Source: an uncultured Clostridia bacterium (GTDB lineage Bacteria; Bacillota; Clostridia; Oscillospirales; Butyricicoccaceae). From it: 32,925 nucleotides of DNA. The position numbers and the translations under genes are program-made. Positions 16,575 to 24,511 of the stretch are shown one piece after another. Under the pieces are notes generated by a model that saw nothing but the letters and a program-made list of their open reading frames with translations, was not told the DNA's origin and did not search any database. The first letter of the stretch is position 1, and the number at the start of each line of letters is the position of its first letter. The stretch spans positions 1 to 32,925 of the forward strand of contig CAJUJQ010000019.1 of assembly GCA_910586575.1 (NCBI GenBank), written 5' to 3'.

Positions 16575-16946
16575 ATGAAAAAATTATACGCCGCCTATGG
16601 CAGCAACCTCAACCATGCGCAGATGGCGTACCGTTGTCCGGACGCGACCGTCTATGGAACGGCCGAACTGAAAGACCACGAGCTGCTGTTTCGCGGCTCG
16701 CCGAGCAGTGCGGTCGCGACAGTCGAGCCGAAGGAGGGCGGTTCCGTACCGATCCTGCTATGGGAAATCAGCAAACGGGACGAGCACTCGCTCGACCGCT
16801 ACGAAGGATGGCCGTCCTTTTACGGGAAGGAGCAGATGGAGTTCCAGCTGGAAAGCGGCGAAACAGTCAGCGCGATGGTGTACGTCATGACTCCCGGCCA
16901 TGAGCTGGGAAGGCCTTCCGGCTACTACTACGCTACGATTGAATAA
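16575..16946 (+). CDS. Gamma-glutamylcyclotransferase (GGCT/AIG2-like), probably cut short
   Basis: ATG 16575 is 9 nt from AAGGAG; the TTG at 16569 is less likely. YGSN at 8-11 forms the substrate loop and LDRYEG holds the catalytic-type Glu77; the rest is a compact beta barrel. The enzyme class releases gamma-glutamyl groups as 5-oxoproline, and pairs with amidoligases in many mobile elements. The frame stops at TAA 16944-16946 just after YYATIE, but the same frame beyond it reads GYHDCGFDTRILEQA and on to TGA 17055-17057. GYxDxGFD is the family's usual C-terminal helix, so the TAA is probably a nonsense mutation (CAA or GAA to TAA). The core barrel would still be made, so activity is possible. 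Confidence 0.8.
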   Translation: MKKLYAAYGSNLNHAQMAYRCPDATVYGTAELKDHELLFRGSPSSAVATVEPKEGGSVPILLWEISKRDEHSLDRYEGWPSFYGKEQMEFQLESGETVSAMVYVMTPGHELGRPSGYYYATIE

Positions 16947-17057
16947 GGCTATCACGACTGCGGATTTGATACCAGGATTCTCGAACAGGCCCGCGAACAC
17001 AGCGAGGAACTCGCAGCGCAGGAGCAGGGCAGCTCGCCTGCTTTCCGGCTGTGGTGA
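16947..17057 (+). pseudogene. Detached C-terminal tail of the cyclotransferase
   Basis: In-frame continuation after TAA 16944-16946: GYHDCGFDTRILEQAREHSEE, then a short Gln/Ser-rich end at TGA 17055-17057. It has no start codon or ribosome site of its own. Confidence 0.5.
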
Positions 17058-17071
17058 AGGAGGAAAATGTT

Positions 17072-17446
17072 TTGAAAATCAATGCACAGATGCAGCACAA
17101 ACCCGGTGCTTTCGACTTTGATGATTGCTACATCGAACGGGTAGTCGAGGTTTCCAAAGTGGATTTTTTTGCGATGTCACGGTGCCCGCTGGGGACGCAC
17201 TCGGTTATCCGGCAGAACAAGGACGCGATGGGGCACGATGAAAAGGGGATTCACTGCCTGCTGGTTCTGGGTGAAGGCGGTCGCGACGGCATCCTTATGG
17301 ACTCGGAAGGGTACGATTATTGTCGGCTTGCGGCATACATTCCCGAAGCCCGCACCATCGTGGAAGCCACGCCGGAGCTGTCGATCACGCGGAACGCGCC
17401 TGTGAGTGAGCCGGAGCAAAGCGCGTCTCCCGCCATGAATTTGTGA
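17072..17446 (+). CDS. DUF6329-like protein
   Basis: The start is taken as TTG 17072, 8 nt after AAGGAGG (17057-17063); the GTG starts at 17051/17054 precede this site. The protein (about 124 residues) opens KINAQMQHKPGAFDFDDCYIERVVEVSKVDFF. I recall this FDFDDCYIERVVEVSKVDF block as the DUF6329 family found in clostridial conjugative elements, function unknown. It is soluble, with paired acidic residues and GILMDSEGYDYCRLAAYIP near the C-terminal part. It lies between the cyclotransferase and the cell-wall peptidase and is co-transcribed with them. Confidence 0.7.
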   Translation: MKINAQMQHKPGAFDFDDCYIERVVEVSKVDFFAMSRCPLGTHSVIRQNKDAMGHDEKGIHCLLVLGEGGRDGILMDSEGYDYCRLAAYIPEARTIVEATPELSITRNAPVSEPEQSASPAMNL

Positions 17447-17462
17447 AAAGAGGTGACGATTT

Positions 17463-18539
17463 ATGGCAGCTCCGGCAGCGATTCTGGCGAAGGCTGCGGC
17501 ACTCGCGCTGACCGACGAAAATACCCGAAAAGGTATCGGCTGGTGTATTGTTGCAATCCTGTCGCCGATCATTGTACTGCTTGCACTCCTCTGTTCTGTG
17601 GCTGCTGGCACGGCGGAGCATAATGTTTCAGCGGCGGAATTCTGCTTCAGCAGCATCGCACTTCCCGATGATTTACCGGAGGAATACAAAGCATCCATCG
17701 AAAATATGCGTGCGCATTTCGCCGAGCTGGACACCCTGCTGGAGGACATTGGCGACCGCACCGAGGGTGACGAAAGCCTTGACGAAATCCGGGTCAAGGC
17801 GACTTTTTATGCCTTGTTTTTCGGAGCAGAGGAGCCTGCGCCATTCGATGCGGATATCTATCAGAAATTTGTGGACTGCTTCGCGACCTTCACGGAAACG
17901 GCAGGGACGGTCACCGAAACGGATGCAGACGGCAACGAGGTAGAAGTCGAGGGTACGATTATGGCGGCAACGCCTATCTCGGATTTGGACGAGGTCTATC
18001 AGAAAATCGGCGAAGCTCTCGGGACGGAGGTGACCGCCGAGCAAAAGGCCAATGCTGAAAGCGTCTACAGCCTGATAAAATACGGTGCGCCCAGCGGCGA
18101 CGAGAGCTGGGAAACCGGCGATAATGCGCCATACGTCGGGGCGGATGGTTTCTGTTCTCCGGTCGGCGCGAACTGGCGCAGTATCGTATCCTCAGAATTT
18201 GGCTATCGCATCGACCCGATCAGCGGCCAGTCTGACGGTCACAGCGGAATGGATTTGGCGGTGCCGCAGGGGACGCCTGTCCGCGCGGCGCTGCCCGGGA
18301 CGGTGATCGTCGCAGGCTATGAGGCCACCTATGGCAACTACATCATGATCGAGCACGCGAACAATTTGCGGACCGTGTATGCGCACTGCTCCCAGCTGAC
18401 CGCCCGTACTGGTCAGGAAGTCCAGGCTGGAACCGTGGTTGCCTTGTCAGGCGCGACCGGCCGAGTGACCGGCCCACACCTCCATTTTGAGGTGCGGGTC
18501 AACAACCAGAGGACGAACCCACGCTATTATTTACCCTAA
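17463..18539 (+). CDS. M23-family cell-wall endopeptidase with N-terminal membrane helix
   Basis: A conjugation-associated peptidoglycan hydrolase. One membrane helix lies at residues about 25-50 (GIGWCIVAILSPIIVLLALL), placing the rest outside the cell. Residues about 55-215 are an acidic helical region, and the C-terminal domain (about 225-358) is M23/LytM: zinc ligands His260 and Asp264 (HSGMD) and His341 (HLHFEV), with His308 and His339 as the other active-site histidines, all present. It would cut stem-peptide cross-bridges so the transfer channel can cross the wall. Many ICEs of this type carry an NlpC/P60 or CHAP enzyme at this place. GAGGTG precedes ATG 17463; the stop is 24 nt from the next gene. 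Confidence 0.9.
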   Translation: MAAPAAILAKAAALALTDENTRKGIGWCIVAILSPIIVLLALLCSVAAGTAEHNVSAAEFCFSSIALPDDLPEEYKASIENMRAHFAELDTLLEDIGDRTEGDESLDEIRVKATFYALFFGAEEPAPFDADIYQKFVDCFATFTETAGTVTETDADGNEVEVEGTIMAATPISDLDEVYQKIGEALGTEVTAEQKANAESVYSLIKYGAPSGDESWETGDNAPYVGADGFCSPVGANWRSIVSSEFGYRIDPISGQSDGHSGMDLAVPQGTPVRAALPGTVIVAGYEATYGNYIMIEHANNLRTVYAHCSQLTARTGQEVQAGTVVALSGATGRVTGPHLHFEVRVNNQRTNPRYYLP

Positions 18540-18563
18540 TTTTCAGGAGGTGGATGCACAATT

Positions 18564-18896
18564 ATGAATGACAAGATGGCTGCCCTTACAGGCGAGCGGA
18601 TCGGCAGCATCCTGCCCCGGCTGGCAGAGCTGGAAGAATCGGAAGACGCTGTCCTCGTCCATGAACAGAGGGATTCGGAATCCGTTGTGATTTGTCCGGC
18701 AGACTTGCTGAAGCTGACCGATACTGGTCGGGAGATTTATTCTGACCTTCTGAACGCGCAGGTCAAAGAAATCCGCAGCGCCGATTATGGCCTTGAGATC
18801 GTAATCTGTGGTGTGGAGCCGGAGGAAATGGAGCGTTTCTGCGAAGACTTCGCAGCCTTTGAGGAAGCGGAGGAACTCATGGGGCCGACGATGTGA
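18564..18896 (+). CDS. Small acidic protein of unknown function
   Basis: A 110-residue acidic protein (Glu/Asp-rich C-terminal third), soluble, no signal peptide. AGGAGG lies 13 nt before ATG 18564. Recognisable stretches are VLVHEQRDSESVVICPADLL and GLEIVICGVEPEEMERFCEDF. I cannot assign a family. It is a regular member of the row of small genes between the peptidase and the mobilisation genes, and is probably co-transcribed. Confidence 0.55.
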   Translation: MNDKMAALTGERIGSILPRLAELEESEDAVLVHEQRDSESVVICPADLLKLTDTGREIYSDLLNAQVKEIRSADYGLEIVICGVEPEEMERFCEDFAAFEEAEELMGPTM

Positions 18897-18931
18897 GTTG
18901 GCTCCAACGGCTAAAAATTTGGAGGTGCAAG

Positions 18932-19204
18932 ATGAAAAAAGCAACTATTACCGTACAGTTTGAGCAGGAAAAGCTGCGGGCGCTTGAGTTCTACATCAGC
19001 AAGAAGGACTCTACGCTCGAAGCGGAGCTGGACGATTTCATGGGGAAGCTGTACGAAAAATACGTCCCCACCCAGACCCGCGAGTACATCGAAAGCATGG
19101 CGGACCGCGACGAATGCCCGCCACGCCAGCAGCGCCCGCGTCAGGTACGCCCGACCCGTCCGGCTTCCGCAGGCGACACGTCGGGAATCGGAGCAGAAAG
19201 CTGA
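18932..19204 (+). CDS. DUF6103-like small protein
   Basis: The start is ATG 18932, preceded by GGAGG; the in-frame ATG at 18893 lies inside the upstream gene. The protein of about 90 residues opens MKKATITVQFEQEKLRAL and has KKDSTLEAELDDFMGKLYEKYVP, which I recall as the DUF6103 family of conjugative elements. The last 30 residues are Pro/Arg-rich and probably disordered. The helix-rich core is similar to the start of the next gene's product, suggesting tandem duplication. The stop overlaps the next start by 1 nt (TGATG). Confidence 0.65.
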   Translation: MKKATITVQFEQEKLRALEFYISKKDSTLEAELDDFMGKLYEKYVPTQTREYIESMADRDECPPRQQRPRQVRPTRPASAGDTSGIGAES

Positions 19205-19914
19205 TGAGCGGAGATGTCCAACTGGAGCTATGGCTCCACGAATATAAAATGGAAGCATTGTCTGCTGTGCTGGAGCAGCAAGGTACCAGTGTAGAGAAGC
19301 AAATGCAGGAGATGCTCGTGCAGCTCTACGCAGAGAACGTCCCGCAGGAAGTGCAGCGGGGTATCCGTCAGCGCATCGATGACGAGTATGCCGCGGAGCT
19401 GGCTGAACGTGAAGCGGCAAGGAAATACAGTGCGTTTCAGGTGCGGGAAAGCGGGACAGACCGATTCTATCAGCTGGATCAGGGCGAGGGTTTCCTGGAT
19501 GTTGGCAGATTCCTGCGCCGGTATTCCCAGCCGGATCGGGAGCTGACAGCAGCGTCCTTTGAAAAATCGTTCGCTGATCTGAAACCGATCACCGCCGAGC
19601 AGTACGAACTTCTCGCGGTACGTCGGATGGGAGATCCGGGCAAAGTCACGGGGGTGTTCCGGCTGGACTTTGACGAAATGACAGCCGCTGCACTCGATCC
19701 CGCAGAAGGTTGGAAAGCCTACTCGATAAAGGACGTATCCACGGCGGTCTATCACGCTTACCGAAAAAGTGGGCTTGCCTCGGAACGATACGAAGCCCGA
19801 TTCGAGGAAAGGCTGGTTGGAAGGCAGCTCGATTTGGCGGCGTTTGAGCAGGCGGTTCCTGAGATAGATGCATTGGAGCACGACTCCGAGCAAGGCCCGA
19901 TGCTTTCGCTCTGA
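19204..19914 (+). CDS. Hypothetical protein with DUF6103-like N-terminus and extra C-terminal domain
   Basis: The start at ATG 19204 overlaps the previous stop. The N-terminal 60 residues (LELWLHEYKMEALSAVLEQ, VEKQMQEMLVQLYAENVP) line up with the preceding protein residue by residue in spacing, so the two are paralogues. Residues about 70-236 are an added domain, with FRLDFDEMTAAALDPAEGWKAY and DVSTAVYHAYRKSG; function unknown. No membrane segment. It ends just before the non-coding oriT candidate, so it is the last gene of this block. Confidence 0.65.
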   Translation: MSGDVQLELWLHEYKMEALSAVLEQQGTSVEKQMQEMLVQLYAENVPQEVQRGIRQRIDDEYAAELAEREAARKYSAFQVRESGTDRFYQLDQGEGFLDVGRFLRRYSQPDRELTAASFEKSFADLKPITAEQYELLAVRRMGDPGKVTGVFRLDFDEMTAAALDPAEGWKAYSIKDVSTAVYHAYRKSGLASERYEARFEERLVGRQLDLAAFEQAVPEIDALEHDSEQGPMLSL

Positions 19915-20362
19915 TGGAATCGTGCGAAAACGCCCAAACGCCCTTGCCGCGTGGCTCTCGAACGGGTTCGGCGATGTTGCCGCACGTCGCGCCTTGTGTC
20001 GCGTTTTTGCGGCGAGGGTGGCATCCCTGCCCCAGCAGGCAGGGAAAACGGCTGCCCGGGGCTTTGTGGGGAAATGTGCCGGAGGGCGGGAGCCGCGATT
20101 TTGGTTGCGTAGGGGAGGGTCGATTTTGGTGCGGGATAAAGCGGTGACATCACCGCGAGTCACACCGTCCCGCAACGCGGGTCGGGGATTGCGAAAAGGA
20201 AACGTTTTGTGGATTTTACGCGGGGTTTCGGAGATTTTCGCGTGGCATCACTTTTGAGGGTGCGTTGCCACCTGTGACATCACGAATGCCTAAATTCCCC
20301 GTCGTTCTCGGGAAATTCGCGGCATCACTCATGACATCATGCGAAGAAATGGAGGAAAAAAC
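19915..20362 (+). other. Non-coding region with iteron-like repeats, candidate oriT and mob promoter region
   Basis: This 448-bp gap ends at the relaxosome gene. The sequence TGACATCA or close variants occurs five times, at 20145, 20243, 20275, 20320 and 20332, the first within a perfect inverted repeat GCGGTGA-CA-TCACCGC (20141-20156). A 10-bp direct repeat CGATTTTGGT occurs at 20096 and 20121. TTCCC/GGGAA arms flank a short spacer near 20295-20313. Repeats beside an accessory-protein and relaxase gene pair are typical of oriT. The nick site cannot be identified by eye. The open frames across it have no coding character. Confidence 0.5.
20141..20156. repeat. Perfect 7-bp inverted repeat in the oriT candidate
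   Basis: GCGGTGA (20141-20147) and TCACCGC (20150-20156) flank CA; the centre contains one copy of the TGACATCA iteron. A dimeric DNA-binding protein such as the ribbon-helix-helix gene product downstream is a plausible ligand. Confidence 0.55.
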
Positions 20363-20767
20363 GTGGCTGATGAGAAAGTTCGGTTTCAAATGCGGATTTC
20401 GCCGGAAACCGATCGGAAAGTTACGGCAGCGATGAAGCTTACCAACAGCCAGAGCAAGAACGAGTTCGTGGAGAACGCGCTTATTTTCTACTGCGGATAT
20501 TTGTCCGCAAAGAATAGCAGTGATTTTTTGCCGCCTGCATCGGTTTCTGCTATGCGCGGAACCGTGCAGGACAGTGAAAACCGTATTGCTCGGCTGCTGT
20601 TCAAAATGGCTGTCGAAATGTCAATGATGATGAACGTGCTTGCGGTTGGGATGGAGATAAACGCTGCTGATCTTGACCGGCTGCGCGGTCAGTGCGTTCG
20701 CGACGTGAAAAAATCGAACGGCAATATCACGTTTAAGGACGCAGTTGAGTTCCAGAACGGCAGATAA
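20363..20767 (+). CDS. Relaxosome accessory protein, ribbon-helix-helix-like (MobC-type)
   Basis: The start is GTG 20363, 7 nt after GGAGG (20351-20355); ATG 20339 overlaps an iteron and lacks a site. The N-terminal 50 residues (VRFQMRISPETDRKVTAAMKL, SKNEFVENALIFYCGYL) have the beta-helix-helix pattern of ribbon-helix-helix DNA binders, and the C-terminal half is helical with VEMSMMMNVLAVGMEI. Such proteins bind oriT repeats and place the relaxase at its nick site. It is directly after the iteron region and 14 nt before the relaxase gene, which fits that role. Confidence 0.75.
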   Translation: MADEKVRFQMRISPETDRKVTAAMKLTNSQSKNEFVENALIFYCGYLSAKNSSDFLPPASVSAMRGTVQDSENRIARLLFKMAVEMSMMMNVLAVGMEINAADLDRLRGQCVRDVKKSNGNITFKDAVEFQNGR

Positions 20768-20781
20768 GGTTGTGAAACTTC

Positions 20782-22146
20782 ATGCCGAGGTTGATTTTTA
20801 AGTGTCCGTACATTAAAGGCAAGTCGAAGCGTGCTCCGGCACACCTTAAAAATATGGTCAACTACATTGCCACCCGCGACGGCGCAGAACGTATTGATTC
20901 CGGAAACAAAAACTTGCCTGCAACAGAAAATCAGAAAGGACTGATCGAACAGCTCACGAGGGAGTTTCCATTAAGTCGCGCACTGTTCGAATATCAGGAT
21001 TTTGTGCAGAATCCGACGCAAGGCAACGCTTCGGAGTTTATCACGCGTGCGCTGGAGGATAATCTTAACCAGATTGCGAAGCGTGAAAATTATCTGGAAT
21101 ACATTGCGAAGCGTCCCCGCGCGGTTCGGATGGGAGCGCACGGCCTGTTTAACGGTTCCGAGGATTTGATTGTACTGTCACAGGTTGCCGAAGAAATTGC
21201 CCAGCACCCCGGAAACGTTTGGCTGCCAATCATCTCCCTGCGCCGCGAAGATGCGGAGCGGCTCGGCTATGATAATGCGGAGAACTGGCGGTCGCTTTTG
21301 TCCTCGAATGCGATGGAGATTGCAAAAGCAATGAAAATTCCGTGGGAGGACTTCCGTTGGTACGCTGCGTTTCACGATGAGGGCAATCACCCACATGTCC
21401 ATATGGTCTGCTACTCAGCCGATCCGTCCAAAGGTTTTCTTACCGGCAAGGGAATTGAAAACATTAAATCCATGCTGGCAAAGCAGATTTTTCGCCAGGA
21501 ACTGACCGAAATTTATTCGCACCAAACTGAGCGCCGCGACAATCTGACTCGTTCCGCGAGCGAGGTTTTGCATCAACTGGCTTCTCAAATGCAGAGTGGT
21601 ACGCTCGACAACGAGCGTATCGAGCAGCTGATAAGGCATCTGTCGGAAAAGCTGAAAACGACTTCTGGAAAGAAAAACTACGACTATTTGAAAGCACCGC
21701 TAAAAGCTGTCGTGGATGAGATTGTTGACGAGCTATGCAAAGACCCTCGCATTGCAGAAGCCTATAGCTTGTGGTATGAGCTTCGCGAAGATGTGCTGAA
21801 AACGTACAAAGACACCATGCCGGATCGTATCCCGTTATCACAGCAGAAGGAATTCAAACGCGTCAAAAATATTGTGATTGAGGAAGCCGTGCGCATGAGC
21901 GCAGACCCGCAGCAGGCATTTGAAAGTGTTCGAAATCCAGAATCACAGGTGCGTCAGCCCGCTTCAATTGCTCAAGCGGCAACGCGCTTGCTGCACCACA
22001 TGGGCAATATTTTCCGCGACCAGCAGCCGCCAACGGATGGCGCTCTTCGCGTTTCGGTGGACAGCAAACTGCGTCAGAAAATCCGTGAGAAGAAAATGGC
22101 GCTCGGCCATAAGGCCGACGACCACGAGAACTCTATGAATATGTAA
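20782..22146 (+). CDS. Relaxase, MobL/MobP type
   Basis: A 454-residue relaxase that nicks oriT, binds the 5' end covalently and leads the strand into the channel. The metal-binding motif is His198-DEGN-His203-P-His205-V-His207, preceded by WYAAFHDEG as in the MobL family. The N-terminus (RLIFKCPYIKGKSKRAPAH, NMVNYIATRDGAE) is also typical of this family. The attacking residue is likely a Tyr in the N-terminal part (Tyr28, or Tyr67 or Tyr104), which I cannot pin down. The C-terminal 200 residues are helical with a basic end. The gene is intact; its upstream partner is the RHH protein and its downstream neighbour the DUF3848-like gene 20 nt away. Confidence 0.85.
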   Translation: MPRLIFKCPYIKGKSKRAPAHLKNMVNYIATRDGAERIDSGNKNLPATENQKGLIEQLTREFPLSRALFEYQDFVQNPTQGNASEFITRALEDNLNQIAKRENYLEYIAKRPRAVRMGAHGLFNGSEDLIVLSQVAEEIAQHPGNVWLPIISLRREDAERLGYDNAENWRSLLSSNAMEIAKAMKIPWEDFRWYAAFHDEGNHPHVHMVCYSADPSKGFLTGKGIENIKSMLAKQIFRQELTEIYSHQTERRDNLTRSASEVLHQLASQMQSGTLDNERIEQLIRHLSEKLKTTSGKKNYDYLKAPLKAVVDEIVDELCKDPRIAEAYSLWYELREDVLKTYKDTMPDRIPLSQQKEFKRVKNIVIEEAVRMSADPQQAFESVRNPESQVRQPASIAQAATRLLHHMGNIFRDQQPPTDGALRVSVDSKLRQKIREKKMALGHKADDHENSMNM

Positions 22147-22166
22147 TTGAGAATCGGAGGGATAAC

Positions 22167-22529
22167 GTGAGCAATGTAATGAACGAGCAGTTTCGGCAGA
22201 AAATCGAAAACTGTTATGGCGATTATTATAACCAGTGGATGCAGCTTTCCGCGACAGAACTGATTCAGAAAACAGAAGAAATTGCGGCAGTCCAGCTGAT
22301 GGCAAAGGAGCTTCCGCAGCAGGCTTCCGATGAGCAGGCCGAATCTCTTTTGCAATTCAAAAATCCATTAGAGGTGGTCAGCGATGGCTGGCTTTCTGAA
22401 AACAGTTCTGATGTCTCGGTAATTGATGAGGCCCTCGACCACGTTTTGTGGCGGCTGATCGATACTGGAGACGCAGAGGAATTGTATGAAATGGAAACGC
22501 CGGAAAGTGATGGATTGCAAATGAGTTAA
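22167..22529 (+). CDS. DUF3848-like protein
   Basis: GTG 22167 follows GGAGG by 8 nt. The protein of 120 residues is acidic and helical; NEQFRQKIENCYGDYYNQWMQL followed by ELIQKTEEIAAVQLM resembles the DUF3848 family often carried on clostridial phages and conjugative elements (function unknown). It overlaps the end of the convergent minus-strand gene by 4 nt. Confidence 0.6.
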   Translation: MSNVMNEQFRQKIENCYGDYYNQWMQLSATELIQKTEEIAAVQLMAKELPQQASDEQAESLLQFKNPLEVVSDGWLSENSSDVSVIDEALDHVLWRLIDTGDAEELYEMETPESDGLQMS

Positions 22530-22975
22530 GGCTCAGTGACCTCGGCACTTTCTACAGTCTTTGATTCCTTCGCGGATTTTAATTCCTTGATTCTTTTGGC
22601 ATCCACAAAATGTGTCGAGTACCATTTTTCAACTTCCGGATTGCGACTTTTGCTGAATCGCAGTTGAATCACTGGTTTACGGCCCTGACCGTTTTTCTTT
22701 TTCACGCCCCACTGCTTATAACAGCAAAAAGAAGGCTTTAGACCATTGCTTTTCGCGTAAACACGCATTTGGTGCATGATAAAGGAAAGCTTATGAAGGT
22801 TGATATGGCAGACGCTTTCCAGATAAGGAATTCGCCCAAATCGCCAGTCTTCGTATTCACTTTTTGAAAGGACACCGATCTCCATCAGTACGTCTACGGG
22901 TGCGGCGTAGCCGCGTCTCCGACATTGGCAGTACATTGCAGAACGTACCTTTTTTGTCAATTCGATATTGTTCAC
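22526..22975 (-). CDS. Conserved hypothetical protein, minus-strand orphan in the mobilisation block
   Basis: The only gene on the minus strand between 1 and 26.5 kb. GTG 22975 is preceded on its strand by AGGAGGG. The 149-residue basic protein has CRRRGYAAPVDVLMEIGVL, YEDWRFGRIPYLESVCHINLHKL and GLKPSFCCYKQWGVKKK, a pattern I recall as a widespread clostridial hypothetical family with a short HTH-like start; function unknown. Four Cys plus many Lys/Arg residues would suit nucleic-acid binding. Its promoter region would face that of the TOPRIM gene across 22976-23077, so it may regulate the operon it interrupts. Confidence 0.65.
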   Translation of the reverse strand: MNNIELTKKVRSAMYCQCRRRGYAAPVDVLMEIGVLSKSEYEDWRFGRIPYLESVCHINLHKLSFIMHQMRVYAKSNGLKPSFCCYKQWGVKKKNGQGRKPVIQLRFSKSRNPEVEKWYSTHFVDAKRIKELKSAKESKTVESAEVTEP

Positions 22976-23077
22976 ACATCGCCCCTCCTGCCTGTCTTAA
23001 ATCCATGAAACTCTGTATTTATTATCGCAGATGATTGATTGCAATGCAAGACCCGGTTAACAAAGGAGTGTGATAAA

Positions 23078-24511
23078 ATGCCGTACACCCATTTTACGGA
23101 AGAGCAGAAGCAGCGAGCAAGCAGTGTGGATTTGGTTGAATTTTTGCGGCGACAGGGAGAAAAACTGCTTCCCTCTGGTCGAGAAAAACGCCTTGCCAGT
23201 GATCACAGCATTACCATTAACGGAAACCGTTGGTATGATCATTCTGCGCAGCAAGGCGGCGGTCCAATTTCGTTCGTGCAAAAATTTTATGGCGTAGGTT
23301 ACGCGGAAGCCGTAACCCGTTTGCTTGACGGTGAACAGGGTGAAACCTATCAACCGGTGAAGCAGCAGGCTCGTGAGCCGCTCAAATCGTTGCAGCCATT
23401 TATACTGCCCGATGCGAATCCAGATATGCAGCGGGTATTTGCGTACCTGACTAAAAAACGCTTAGCTGGAAGTAAGGTCGTAAATACTTTTGTGGATTCT
23501 GGATTGCTCTACGAGAGCTGTGAAAAATTCAATAATATGGAGCAACATAACGCCGTGTTCGTCGGGAAGGATGAACACGGCGTTGCCCGTCATGCGCACA
23601 AACGTGGTCTGGGAGATCAGCCGTTTAAGCGCAACGTGATCGGCAGTGATGCGCGGTGCAGTTTCCACCACATTGGAACCAGCAGACGGCTTTATGTTTT
23701 TGAAGCGCCGATTGATTTGATGTCCTTTGTGACGTTATATCAGAAGGATTGGCAGAAACATAGCTATGTTGCTCTTTGCGGTACAAGTGAACACGCCATG
23801 CTCTGGATGCTGGAGCAGAATCCAAAGTTGCAGCGCGTTGCGCTCTGTCTCGATCATGATCCGGCAGGCATTACCGCAGTCGGACGGCTCCGGGAAATCC
23901 TTCGAGAAAAAGGATATCATGACGTAGTCGCAGGGCTGCCGTCCTGCAAGGATTGGAATGCGGAATTGTTTGCGGCCTGCAATTTCTCCGCCGAGCCAGC
24001 GGAGGAGCACCCGCAGATGATTCTTGCGCCGTCAGTCTGTGAGCGAATTGCGGTGCTTACAGATAAAGCAAATCCAAAGTACGCAGCGCAAAAAATTCCA
24101 TCGCTGCTGCAAGGATTTTCGCGTGATTTGCAATACGGAAACCTTGACCGCGCAATGGAACGTATGGAAGCCGCTGCGGCGTTTGCATTGTCTGTGGCTC
24201 TGCGGGAGCGCCGTCAGCTTTGTGAGCCGGTGGACGAAACTCAGATTGCAGCGTTTTTGCAGGCTGAAATTTGGCCGAATCGTAACCAAACAGCATTAAA
24301 AAGTCGTGCAGACGAGCTTATGTCAGAGTTTCAAGCGGTGATAGCAAAAACTTCTGCGCAGGGCATTCGCACCAAGCCGGAGAAGGAAGCGATTGCTTAT
24401 GCGTGGCTGCATCTGGCGGCATCCTGTGCGAAAGCGGTTGTGAAATACGAAACCGATTTACAGCAGCAGCCGCAGCAACAACAAATTGAAATGGGGGTGA
24501 GCATGTGTTAA
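23078..24511 (+). CDS. DUF3991/TOPRIM-domain protein, primase-like
   Basis: The start is ATG 23078, 9 nt from AAAGGAG; the upstream ATG 23042 has no site. Residues about 10-90 resemble the primase CHC2-like N-terminal fold without zinc ligands (LASDHSITINGNRWYDHSAQQGGG). Residues about 115-190 are DUF3991-like, and about 204-285 are TOPRIM, with Glu209 in FEAPID and Asp259/Asp261 in LDHDPAG. Proteins of this make-up are common on ICEs and mobilisable elements and are thought to prime the incoming strand or handle the T-strand. The C-terminus is helical with a Gln-rich end. Its stop lies inside the VirD4 start region, so the two are translationally coupled. Confidence 0.85.
   Translation: MPYTHFTEEQKQRASSVDLVEFLRRQGEKLLPSGREKRLASDHSITINGNRWYDHSAQQGGGPISFVQKFYGVGYAEAVTRLLDGEQGETYQPVKQQAREPLKSLQPFILPDANPDMQRVFAYLTKKRLAGSKVVNTFVDSGLLYESCEKFNNMEQHNAVFVGKDEHGVARHAHKRGLGDQPFKRNVIGSDARCSFHHIGTSRRLYVFEAPIDLMSFVTLYQKDWQKHSYVALCGTSEHAMLWMLEQNPKLQRVALCLDHDPAGITAVGRLREILREKGYHDVVAGLPSCKDWNAELFAACNFSAEPAEEHPQMILAPSVCERIAVLTDKANPKYAAQKIPSLLQGFSRDLQYGNLDRAMERMEAAAAFALSVALRERRQLCEPVDETQIAAFLQAEIWPNRNQTALKSRADELMSEFQAVIAKTSAQGIRTKPEKEAIAYAWLHLAASCAKAVVKYETDLQQQPQQQQIEMGVSMC

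Noticed and set aside
8234..16946. Reassignment of TAG/TAA to a sense codon to explain the internal stops
   Set aside because: TAA, TAG and TGA all end well-defined genes in the window (e.g. 1548, 15010, 11059), so stops are not globally recoded.
19868..20257. Open frames of 77-129 codons in the region after 19915
   Set aside because: Composition is Arg/Gly/Pro/Trp-rich without pattern, there is no ribosome site, and the area is full of DNA repeats; it is better read as oriT-type non-coding DNA.
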